From: Nitrospinota bacterium
GTDB taxonomy: Bacteria > Nitrospinota > Nitrospinia > Nitrospinales > VA-1
Length of the DNA stretch: 7,822 nucleotides
Assembly: GCA_002731985.1 (NCBI GenBank)
Contig: PCCT01000110.1
Coordinates: 1 to 7,822 of the forward strand
Reading direction: 5' to 3'
Part shown: positions 1 through 7,822 of the stretch, one piece after another
Layout: the number at the start of each line of letters is the position of its first letter
Position numbering within the stretch: position 1 is the first letter of the stretch
Position numbers and translations under genes: made by a program
Notes under the pieces: model-generated
Told to the model about the DNA's origin: nothing
Databases searched by the model: none
The model's input: only the letters and a program-made list of their open reading frames with translations

Positions 1-14
1 AAGTATTTAAAAAG

Positions 15-100
15 TGGCGGAGGGAGTAGGATTCGAACCCACGGTACTTTCGTACAACGGTTTTCAAGACCGCCGCCTTAAACCACTCGGCCATCCCTCC
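15..100 (-). tRNA. tRNA-Ser (anticodon UGA)
   Basis: The minus strand folds as a class II tRNA. The acceptor stem is GGAGGGA paired with TCCCTCC, followed by discriminator G and an encoded CCA at 17-15. The anticodon stem is GCGGT/ACCGT with loop CTTGAAA, placing anticodon TGA at 66-64, which reads UCA serine codons. A long variable arm (GTAC, loop GAAA, GTAC) is typical of tRNA-Ser, and the T arm is GTGGG-TTCGAAT-CCTAC. All stems are intact, so it should be functional. It lies about 85 bp downstream of the lipoprotein gene on the same strand and has a probable promoter of its own. A short T-run follows the CCA at 13-9, but the window ends too soon to see a full terminator. Confidence 0.97.
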
Positions 101-114
101 TTTGTGTTTTTTAA

Positions 115-142
115 TAATTATCCAGTTCCACCAAAATGTCAA
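115..142 (-). promoter_or_regulatory. Probable sigma70-type promoter of the tRNA-Ser gene
   Basis: On the minus strand a perfect TTGACA lies at 142-137. Sixteen bases further on is an AT-rich -10 candidate, TAATTA at 120-115; GATAAT at 122-117 matches the -10 consensus better but leaves a spacer of only 14. Transcription would start about 6-8 nt before the mature tRNA 5' end at position 100, which suits a short tRNA leader. The -35 is convincing; the exact -10 is uncertain. Confidence 0.55.
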
Positions 143-185
143 GAACCGGTTATCACTTTGAAAACAAATTATTTTTGGGAATTCG

Positions 186-977
186 TTATCTTTTCTTTTT
201 TATCCTTTTTTCGATGCCCTCGATTTTCATCTTAAGCAGGGCTGGATAAGTATAGTTATTTTTCAGGGACTGAAGCATGTCGAAAGCTTCTTGCAACATT
301 CCTTCTTCCTCAAGACAGGAGGCGACGATAAATTTCATTTCATTCTGGTATTTGCTTCCTAGATACCTATCAAGGAATTTATCGTAATGGCTTTGGACAT
401 CCGGACAGCGGTTCAGAGTATACTGGATCTCCAGGATTTTAAACTGGGTTTCTTCGGCCCATTTGCTTTTAGGATATTCTCCCAGAAGGACTTCGAATTC
501 TGCCAGTGCCTGCTCATAATTTTGTTTTTTAAAATATATTTGTGCGATTCGATACTGATGATTGCCATTCGTTTGCGGTCGATCGAATTCGTTTATTAAA
601 TTCTGGTACTCAATAATCGCCTGATCAAGGTCTTTAAAGGTAAACTCCATTATCTCAGCAATATACTTTTGGGCATCGAAACTAAATGGACCTTTTTTGT
701 TCAGCTCCATGATTTCCTGAAAGTAGCTGATTGCCTGAGCGCTGTTGTTTAAACTGAAATGATAAATCTCTCCAAGGCGAAATAAGGCTTCTTCGGCGGA
801 CCTGCCTGATGGATATTTTTTTAGAACGGATTTAAGTATTTCAATAGCGCCGTGGTTACGGCCTTTAATCCACTCATCGTTGGCTTTAAGTACAAGTTTA
901 TCTCCCCCGCTTTTTCCACACGCTGATAAGGTAGAAATCAGGAGGATTAATAAAATCAACCTAAGTAAAGTTTTCAT
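186..977 (-). CDS. TPR-repeat lipoprotein (BamD/YbgF-like architecture), function unassigned
   Basis: This 263-aa protein begins with a lipoprotein signal peptide: K2 and R6, a Leu/Ile-rich core at residues 7-14, then lipobox L17-S-A-C20. Cys20 would be lipidated and become the mature N-terminus. The residue after it is Gly, so by the usual Lol rule it should reach the outer membrane facing the periplasm. The rest is helical with TPR-like units at about residues 28-60, 61-94, 101-134, 141-172, 174-207 and 211-245. Several units end in the YP or YPxS motif seen in BamD and YbgF/CpoB-type proteins (YPSGRS, YPKSKW). The C-terminus is basic (KRIKKKR). These folds act as scaffolds in outer-membrane assembly or Tol-Pal-linked division, but the exact role here cannot be named. 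Length is close to BamD, yet I see no diagnostic BamD signature. The ATG start is fixed by the signal peptide although the Shine-Dalgarno is weak. It starts 53 bp after gyrA with no visible terminator between, so it may be co-transcribed with gyrase. Confidence 0.85.
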   Translation of the reverse strand: MKTLLRLILLILLISTLSACGKSGGDKLVLKANDEWIKGRNHGAIEILKSVLKKYPSGRSAEEALFRLGEIYHFSLNNSAQAISYFQEIMELNKKGPFSFDAQKYIAEIMEFTFKDLDQAIIEYQNLINEFDRPQTNGNHQYRIAQIYFKKQNYEQALAEFEVLLGEYPKSKWAEETQFKILEIQYTLNRCPDVQSHYDKFLDRYLGSKYQNEMKFIVASCLEEEGMLQEAFDMLQSLKNNYTYPALLKMKIEGIEKRIKKKR

Positions 978-1030
978 GAACTCGCCAACCGGAAATTTAA
1001 ATGCAAAAAATGGGAATTAGGTTAGGGTTA

Positions 1031-3481
1031 TCAGGGGGTGCCGTCTGGCTTTATTGTGTCTGACTCTTCCATTAGTTTTTCTATGCAAACCACTCGGTTG
1101 TCGTCTTTTAATCCTACTACGCGGACACCCTGGGTGTTCCTGCCTATGATAGAGATTTCGTCTACACGCATGCGGACGATGTTTCCATCGGACGTGATAA
1201 CAAGGACCTGGTCATTTGTTGTCACTTGTTCAACGCCTATCACGGATCCTATTTTCTCATTGCACTTGATAGTTATGACACCCATACCACCACGACCTTG
1301 CACCGGGTATTCGCTCAATTCCGTTCTCTTGCCATAACCTTTATCAGTCACTGTTAGAATTGCGGTTCCCGGCTCAACAACGCAAGCTCCCACAACGTGA
1401 TCGTCTTCTTTCAAGCGTATTCCCCGCACGCCACGACCGGTTCGCCCGATGGGCCGGACTTCATTTTCTGAAAATCGAATAGAATGTCCATTTTGCGTCA
1501 CCATCAGGACATCCTGATTGCCACCTGTTATCCCTACCGCTATAACCCGGTCATCTTCATCAATGGTCAAACCAATAATTCCTCCCTGGCGGGGTTTGCT
1601 GTAGGCCATCAGAGACGTTTTTTTAACCACTCCTCTTTCTGTAATAACCAGAACATTTTTCCCCTCTTCAAATTTTTTGACCGATAGGATTCCAGCTATA
1701 CTTTCATCGGGTTTAAGGGGAAGCAGGTTGGCAATGGATTTTCCTTTGGATGTACGAAGCACATCAGGGATTGTGTAGACTTTAAGCTGGTGAACTTTAC
1801 CAAGGTTGGTAAAAACCATAAGGCTGTCAAGGGTCGATGCAATAAATATATTTTCCACAACGTCTTCTTCGTTCACCTTCATTCCCTTGATTCCTTTACC
1901 GCCTCGACGTTGTGCTCGATAGTTGTCTGTACTCTGGCGTTTGATATACCCGCCGCGTGAATAACTGACAACAACATCTTCATCGGCGATCATGTCTTCA
2001 ATATCGATATCGTCGGCTTCGCTGGGAATAATTTCGGTACGGCGCTCGTCTCCGTATTTACCTCTTATGCTGGTCAGTTCATCGCGAATGATCTGCAATT
2101 TTACGTCATCATTGGCCAGAATGTTTTTCAGCTCTTTAATCAGTTCTATGATTGCTTTTAATTCATCAACTATTTTTTGCCGCTCGAGCCCTGTTAAACG
2201 CTGGAGTCTCATTTCAAGTATGGCTTTGCTTTGGATCTCTGAAAGCGCAAATTTTTCCATCAGGCCGGTAAGTGCTTCTGCCGGGTCTGCCGCCGCGCGG
2301 ATCAAAGCAACGACCGCGTCCATATTATCGATGGCAATTTTAAGACCAAGGTATATATGTTCTTTTTCCTGCGCTTTTTTTAAATCATATTCGGTTCGCT
2401 GGGTCACCACTTCTTTACGAAACATAACGAAGTGATGAAGCATTTCTTTCAGGTTAAGGACTTTGGGTTGTTGATTCACCAATGCCAGCATGATGATCCC
2501 AAAAGTATCTTGAAGCTGAGTATTTTTATACAGGTTGTTTATTACGATCTGGGCGATGGTTCCCTTTTTTAATTCCATCACCACACGAATTCCATCACGA
2601 TCTGATTCGTCCCGCAGGTCTGAAATTCCTTCCAGTCTTTTTTCACGAACGAGCTCGGCAATTTTTTCAACCAGACGAGATTTATTCACCTGATAAGGCA
2701 ATTCCTGAACCACGATACGTTCGCGGTCTCCTTTTTCCATGGGCTCAACATTCACCCGACCCCGTACTTTGATGATTCCTCTACCCCTCAGGTAGGCGGA
2801 TCGAATGCCTGAGGTTCCGTTAATGATTCCGCTAGTAGGGAAATCTGGACCAGGCACAATATCCATAAGTTCTTGAATTGTGCAATCCGGGTTTCCAGTC
2901 AGGTGAATAGCGGCATCAACTATTTCTCTAAGGTTGTGGGGTGGAATATTGGTAGCCATTCCAACTGCGATCCCCGAGGCACCATTAGCTAACAGTTGTG
3001 GAAATGCTGACGGCAATACGGATGGCTCGGTGAGGGACTCGTCATAGTTTGGGGTAAACCGGACGGTGTCTTTCTCCAGGTCTCGCAATAGCTCCTGTGC
3101 GATCTCGGCCATGCGAACCTCTGTATACCTCATCGCGGCCGCGGAGTCGCCGTCTATGGATCCAAAGTTTCCCTGACCATCGACTACCGGATACCTTAGT
3201 GAAAATTCCTGCGCCAGCCTGACCATGGTGTCATAAATGGCGTTATCTCCGTGGGGATGATACTTACCCATCACGTCACCAACTATGCGGGCGGATTTTT
3301 TATAAGGTTTATTGTGGGCGTTGTTTACCGTTTGCATCGCATACAGGATGCGGCGGTGAACGGGTTTTAATCCGTCCCTTACATCGGGTAACGCCCGTCC
3401 GATTATTACGCTCATTGCGTAATCGAGATAAGATGTTTTCATCTCCTCGTTTATATTTATCGGCTCAATCGTCCCTGGCAT
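1031..3481 (-). CDS. gyrA: DNA gyrase subunit A
   Basis: GyrA is the breakage-reunion subunit of the A2B2 type II topoisomerase that introduces negative supercoils using ATP. The 816-aa length is normal. The N-terminal winged-helix and tower core carries the quinolone-resistance-determining segment ([16 protein letters not shown], residues 64-79) and the catalytic Arg118-Tyr119 pair in AAMRYTE; Tyr119 forms the 5'-phosphotyrosyl DNA link. The C-terminal half is a beta-pinwheel with repeated GRxxxGV/GI blade motifs. Its canonical GyrA box, QRRGGKG at residues 524-530, separates a supercoiling gyrase from topoisomerase IV ParC. The position equivalent to E. coli Ser83 is Asn80, while the acidic residue equivalent to Asp87 is kept (Asp84). 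The ATG has a good Shine-Dalgarno (AAGGA at 3492-3488, about 6 nt upstream). gyrA follows gyrB by 109 bp on the same strand, presumably as one transcription unit. Confidence 0.98.
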   Translation of the reverse strand: MPGTIEPININEEMKTSYLDYAMSVIIGRALPDVRDGLKPVHRRILYAMQTVNNAHNKPYKKSARIVGDVMGKYHPHGDNAIYDTMVRLAQEFSLRYPVVDGQGNFGSIDGDSAAAMRYTEVRMAEIAQELLRDLEKDTVRFTPNYDESLTEPSVLPSAFPQLLANGASGIAVGMATNIPPHNLREIVDAAIHLTGNPDCTIQELMDIVPGPDFPTSGIINGTSGIRSAYLRGRGIIKVRGRVNVEPMEKGDRERIVVQELPYQVNKSRLVEKIAELVREKRLEGISDLRDESDRDGIRVVMELKKGTIAQIVINNLYKNTQLQDTFGIIMLALVNQQPKVLNLKEMLHHFVMFRKEVVTQRTEYDLKKAQEKEHIYLGLKIAIDNMDAVVALIRAAADPAEALTGLMEKFALSEIQSKAILEMRLQRLTGLERQKIVDELKAIIELIKELKNILANDDVKLQIIRDELTSIRGKYGDERRTEIIPSEADDIDIEDMIADEDVVVSYSRGGYIKRQSTDNYRAQRRGGKGIKGMKVNEEDVVENIFIASTLDSLMVFTNLGKVHQLKVYTIPDVLRTSKGKSIANLLPLKPDESIAGILSVKKFEEGKNVLVITERGVVKKTSLMAYSKPRQGGIIGLTIDEDDRVIAVGITGGNQDVLMVTQNGHSIRFSENEVRPIGRTGRGVRGIRLKEDDHVVGACVVEPGTAILTVTDKGYGKRTELSEYPVQGRGGMGVITIKCNEKIGSVIGVEQVTTNDQVLVITSDGNIVRMRVDEISIIGRNTQGVRVVGLKDDNRVVCIEKLMEESDTIKPDGTP

Positions 3482-3486
3482 CTCTC

Positions 3487-3494
3487 TTCCTTTT
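3487..3494 (-). promoter_or_regulatory. Shine-Dalgarno of gyrA
   Basis: The minus strand reads AAAAGGAA, with the GGA core ending about 6 nt before the gyrA ATG at 3481. It is the clearest ribosome binding site in the window and supports this start. Confidence 0.7.
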
Positions 3495-3541
3495 GAAAAT
3501 TTTCTTTTGTTTTATTTAACCTTGAATTGTCAGATACAAAT

Positions 3542-3578
3542 CGTGGGTGAGGGGCGCAAATAGTTCGCATTTCCCACG
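3542..3578 (-). other. Hairpin in the gyrB-gyrA spacer
   Basis: In the RNA sense the arms CGTGGG (3578-3573) and CCCACG (3547-3542) form a perfect 6-bp GC-rich outer stem. A second short stem, GCGAA against TTgCGC with loop CTAT and one bulged base, can form inside it. The structure begins about 12 nt after the gyrB stop and ends about 60 nt before the gyrA start. It is not followed by a U-tract, so it is not a canonical intrinsic terminator. A processing, attenuation or mRNA-stability element is possible; function is inferred only. Confidence 0.45.
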
Positions 3579-3590
3579 GAGAGGCTTTGG

Positions 3591-6194
<2,604 letters not shown>

Positions 6195-6220
6195 TTAGTG
6201 TGGAGTCTCTTTTTACTATT

Positions 6221-6249
6221 ATTATAAGATAAAGTTAGTTTATAAACTT
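6221..6249 (-). promoter_or_regulatory. Probable gyrB(-gyrA) promoter
   Basis: A perfect -10 hexamer TATAAT lies on the minus strand at 6226-6221. At a spacer of 17 the -35 position (6249-6244) reads AAGTTT, a poor match to TTGACA, so activity may depend on DNA topology or an activator. The predicted start, near 6214, gives a leader of about 20 nt before the gyrB ATG. The element sits inside the AT-rich part of the putative origin, where TATAAT could also arise from base composition. Confidence 0.45.
6237..6248. repeat. 12-bp perfect palindrome AGTTTATAAACT
   Basis: The palindrome directly abuts the trio array at 6249 and lies just upstream of the gyrB -10. It could be a binding site for a dimeric regulator or simply part of the easily melted region. 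It reads identically on both strands; function is unknown. Confidence 0.5.
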
Positions 6250-6263
6250 AGTAGTAGTAGTAG
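6249..6263 (-). repeat. DnaA-trio array, 5 x CTA (TAG on plus strand)
   Basis: Five uninterrupted trinucleotide repeats occupy 15 bp directly beside the GC patch at 6264-6267. On the plus strand they read 3'-GAT-5', the ideal form of the DnaA-trio recognised by single-stranded-DNA-bound DnaA. I noticed no comparable trinucleotide run elsewhere in the window. It could be a chance microsatellite, but the flanking box, GC patch and AT-rich DNA make that unlikely. Confidence 0.7.
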
Positions 6264-6275
6264 GGCCTGTTAATA

Positions 6276-6284
6276 TGTGGAAAA
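6276..6284 (-). promoter_or_regulatory. DnaA box (TTTTCCACA, one mismatch)
   Basis: This 9-mer differs from TTATCCACA only at position 3. It lies 12 bp from the first trio and is oriented toward the trios. The same 9-mer also occurs inside coding sequence at 912-920 and 1851-1859, so the word alone is weak evidence; its position beside the trio array is what supports it. The encoded DnaA keeps the base-contacting residues of domain IV, consistent with recognition of the standard box. Confidence 0.6.
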
Positions 6285-6367
6285 ACCACGGAACCTATCG
6301 AATCTAAAGCAAAAACCGTGATGCAGGTTCGTTGTTTAAAGCGAAAAATCTGGTCTTTTGGAAGGAT

Positions 6368-6406
6368 AACCAAATAGGGATCTATTATACCCTAATTTAG
6401 TTGGTT
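6368..6406 (-). other. Imperfect inverted repeat after dnaA, enclosing a TATAAT
   Basis: On the plus strand AACC-AAAT-AGGG (6368-6379) is repeated inverted as CCCT-a-ATTT-agtt-GGTT (6390-6406), giving three 4-bp stem blocks with a 1-nt and a 4-nt bulge around a 10-nt loop. It lies 24-62 nt beyond the dnaA stop. It lacks a U-tract, so at best it is a weak terminator or stability hairpin for the dnaA mRNA. The loop holds TATAAT (minus strand 6389-6384), which could be a second, distal promoter for gyrB, though no good -35 is seen. Confidence 0.3.
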
Positions 6407-6429
6407 TCTTTACACTTTTTAGACAGGTT

Positions 6430-7794
6430 TTAGGAGGTTTTTCCACTCTCGATTAAATCGATGATTTCTTTGACACTTTTTCCTAAGCTCCCATTTTCAT
6501 TGATGATTTTCGTTAGCTTTTTGTGGGAAAATATGACGGTCGTGTGGTCTTTACCCCCAAACTGACGGCCTATATCGGGAAGGGAAAACTTGGTATATTC
6601 GCGGCATAAATACATGGCAATCTGGCGCGGAATGGAGATCTCCCGGGAGCGCTTTTTGGACTTCATATCAGAGACTTTAATATTGAAATAAGAGGCCACG
6701 GTTTTAATGATAATTGGGGCTGTAAAATTTTTATTTTTGTCATAAGTAAATTCTTTTAGGACGTCTTGCGTTAGCTCTAGGTTGATTTCTCGATGAGTGA
6801 ATGAAGCAAACGCGATGATACGCAGAAGGAATCCCTCCAGCTCTCTAATATTCGTCTTAATATTGCTTGCGATGAAAATAGCAACGTCCTGAGGTATGGA
6901 CTTGTTGTGGGCTTCCGCTTTTTTATAAATGATAGCAACTTTCGTTTCCAAGTCCGGGATCTCTATATCAGCAACTAATCCCGACTCGAAACGTGAGCGC
7001 AGCCTTTCCTCAATACTCATCATGTCTTTCGGATATTTATCGCTCGAAAGAACTACCTGTTTATGTGATTCGTAAAGCGCGTTGAATGTGTAGAAAAACT
7101 CCTCCTGCGTACGATCTTTCCCCGCTAGAAACTGAATATCATCAACAAATAAAACATCAAGCGGACGATATCTGTTTCTGAAAGATGGCATATCGTCTCG
7201 CTTGAGAGATTCTATGAGGTCAACGGTAAAACTCTCGGCGGAAAGATAGCGGATTCGTGGGCGCGGGTCTCTTTTCAACATGGCGTTTCCAATGGCGTGA
7301 AGCAAATGAGTTTTACCCAGGCCAACGCCGCCGTATATGAATAATGGGTTATAGGTCAGCGCCGGATTATTGGCAACGGCCGAGGCCGCGGCATGCGCAA
7401 ACTGGTTGCTGGAACCGACGATAAAGTTGGAAAAATTATATTTGGGATTGATAGAGCTTAAAACGGGGTTTGTAAACTCTACTTTTAATTGTGGTTCGGA
7501 TTGTTTTAAAGCAGGCGCCTCTTCTTTTTTTTCACCGGGGCAGCATTCTGCTTCTGTTTTAAATTGAAGGTCGATAGGTGTGTCGGTCAACGAATTCAAA
7601 ATGGATCCCATGAGCTCGTGATAGTTTTCCTGAAGGCACTCTTTGTAAAAATTATTAGGGACAGCCACGATCAGACTATCCTCCGTCAACACATGAGGAT
7701 AGGTCGGTGAAAACCAGGCAGAGTAACTCTCGGACGGCACCTGCTCCTCGATTTTCAAAAGACACTTTTTCCAAAGAATTTCTTTTGATTCCAT
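6430..7794 (-). CDS. dnaA: Chromosomal replication initiator protein DnaA
   Basis: DnaA binds oriC, forms an ATP-dependent helical oligomer, opens the DNA and helps load the replicative helicase. Numbered from the ATG start (454 aa): domain I covers about 1-80 (LWKKCLLKIEEQVP, SAWFSP). Domain II is a short linker at about 80-110. AAA+ domain III has Walker A GGVGLGKT (155-162), Walker B VLFVDD (214-219), sensor I near VVLSSD (247-252), the arginine-finger box RLRSRFE (264-270; Arg264 corresponds to E. coli Arg281), and sensor II in NIRELEG (Arg317). Domain IV has PRQ at 389-391 and the DnaA signature GGKDHTTV (413-420), which contact the DnaA box. Length is normal. I chose ATG 7794 because MESKEILWKK aligns with family N-termini. 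A TTG at 7812 would add six residues, and an in-frame TGA at 7821-7819 rules out anything longer, so the gene is complete. No strong Shine-Dalgarno is visible for either start. Its promoter lies outside the window. Confidence 0.97.
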   Translation of the reverse strand: MESKEILWKKCLLKIEEQVPSESYSAWFSPTYPHVLTEDSLIVAVPNNFYKECLQENYHELMGSILNSLTDTPIDLQFKTEAECCPGEKKEEAPALKQSEPQLKVEFTNPVLSSINPKYNFSNFIVGSSNQFAHAAASAVANNPALTYNPLFIYGGVGLGKTHLLHAIGNAMLKRDPRPRIRYLSAESFTVDLIESLKRDDMPSFRNRYRPLDVLFVDDIQFLAGKDRTQEEFFYTFNALYESHKQVVLSSDKYPKDMMSIEERLRSRFESGLVADIEIPDLETKVAIIYKKAEAHNKSIPQDVAIFIASNIKTNIRELEGFLLRIIAFASFTHREINLELTQDVLKEFTYDKNKNFTAPIIIKTVASYFNIKVSDMKSKKRSREISIPRQIAMYLCREYTKFSLPDIGRQFGGKDHTTVIFSHKKLTKIINENGSLGKSVKEIIDLIESGKTS

Positions 7795-7822
7795 AATCTT
7801 CAGCTTGAGCAAGGGGTATCAC

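Larger units (their letters stand above)
6196..6300 (-). other. oriC: Putative basal oriC element (DnaA box, GC patch, DnaA-trios, AT-rich unwinding region)
   Basis: In the dnaA reading direction the order is as follows. A DnaA box TTTTCCACA (6284-6276) has one mismatch to TTATCCACA. It is followed by a degenerate 9-mer ATATTAACA (6276-6268), then GGCC (6267-6264), then five perfect CTA triplets (6263-6249; TAG on the plus strand, i.e. 3'-GAT-5'). After these come the palindrome AGTTTATAAACT and about 35 bp of strongly AT-rich DNA. DnaA-trios of form 3'-(G/A)AT-5', flanked by a DnaA box and a GC patch on one side and AT-rich DNA on the other, are the known unwinding module of the B. subtilis origin, where DnaA loads on single strands. 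The position directly downstream of dnaA matches that case. Only one good box is visible, so further boxes may lie upstream of dnaA outside the window. The origin role is inferred from this architecture. Confidence 0.7.

Noticed and set aside
118..126. TTATCCAGT, two mismatches to the DnaA box
   Set aside because: It overlaps the tRNA -10 region, stands alone, and the last two box bases are wrong.
144..151. AACCGGTT palindrome near the tRNA promoter
   Set aside because: It is only 8 bp long, lies just upstream of the -35, and has no T-run to make it a terminator of the lipoprotein gene.
14..235. Plus-strand 73-codon reading frame starting MAEGVGFEPT
   Set aside because: It is the antisense of the tRNA-Ser gene running into the end of the lipoprotein gene; GFEPT-type peptides are a common artefact of translating tRNA complements.
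912..920. TTTTCCACA DnaA-box-like word
   Set aside because: It falls in the lipobox codons of the lipoprotein gene (Cys-Gly-Lys) with no trios or AT-rich DNA nearby.
1015..1030. Telomere-like TAACCCTAACC on the minus strand after gyrA
   Set aside because: Only two units occur in a short spacer; nothing suggests a chromosome end, and genes continue on both sides.
1851..1859. TTTTCCACA DnaA-box-like word in gyrA
   Set aside because: It is explained by the Val-Val-Glu-Asn codons of GyrA and has no origin-like context.
1992..2435. 147-codon plus-strand frame opposite gyrA
   Set aside because: It is Ser/Ile-rich antisense of the GyrA coiled-coil region; no start signal or recognisable motif supports a gene.

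Overview
This window is a chromosome-replication locus from a bacterium. All genes lie on the minus strand. Read in the direction of transcription (right to left) the order is dnaA, a 235-bp intergenic region, gyrB, gyrA, a TPR lipoprotein gene, and tRNA-Ser(UGA). The lipoprotein signal peptide and the large insertion in the GyrB TOPRIM region point to a diderm (Gram-negative type) organism with moderately low GC. The affinity could be deltaproteobacterial or Nitrospinota-like, but the sequence alone does not settle the phylum. No gene looks broken, and I see no mobile element, CRISPR array or foreign gene.

Region by region: 6430-7794 encodes a complete DnaA with intact AAA+ and DNA-binding residues. 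6195-6429 is the only sizeable non-coding stretch. It holds what looks like the basal unwinding part of oriC: a near-consensus DnaA box, a GC patch, five perfect TAG/CTA trinucleotides (DnaA-trios), a 12-bp palindrome and an AT-rich segment with a perfect TATAAT. 3591-6194 is GyrB (867 aa). A 109-bp gap with a hairpin follows, then GyrA (816 aa, 1031-3481), a 53-bp gap, and a 263-aa lipoprotein with TPR-like repeats (186-977). A tRNA-Ser gene with encoded CCA and its own likely promoter lies at 15-100. No gene-free stretch exceeds 300 bases.

The genes fit together functionally. DnaA would bind the box downstream of its own gene and extend along the trios to open the AT-rich DNA. Gyrase, encoded next door, supplies the negative supercoiling that helps opening and relieves positive supercoils ahead of forks. 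The likely gyrB promoter sits inside the putative unwinding element, so initiation and gyrase transcription share the same few dozen base pairs. The usual dnaN and recF genes are absent between dnaA and gyrB. The most interesting feature is therefore this compact putative origin, whose box-GC-trio-AT order resembles the Bacillus subtilis arrangement but precedes gyrB instead of dnaN.
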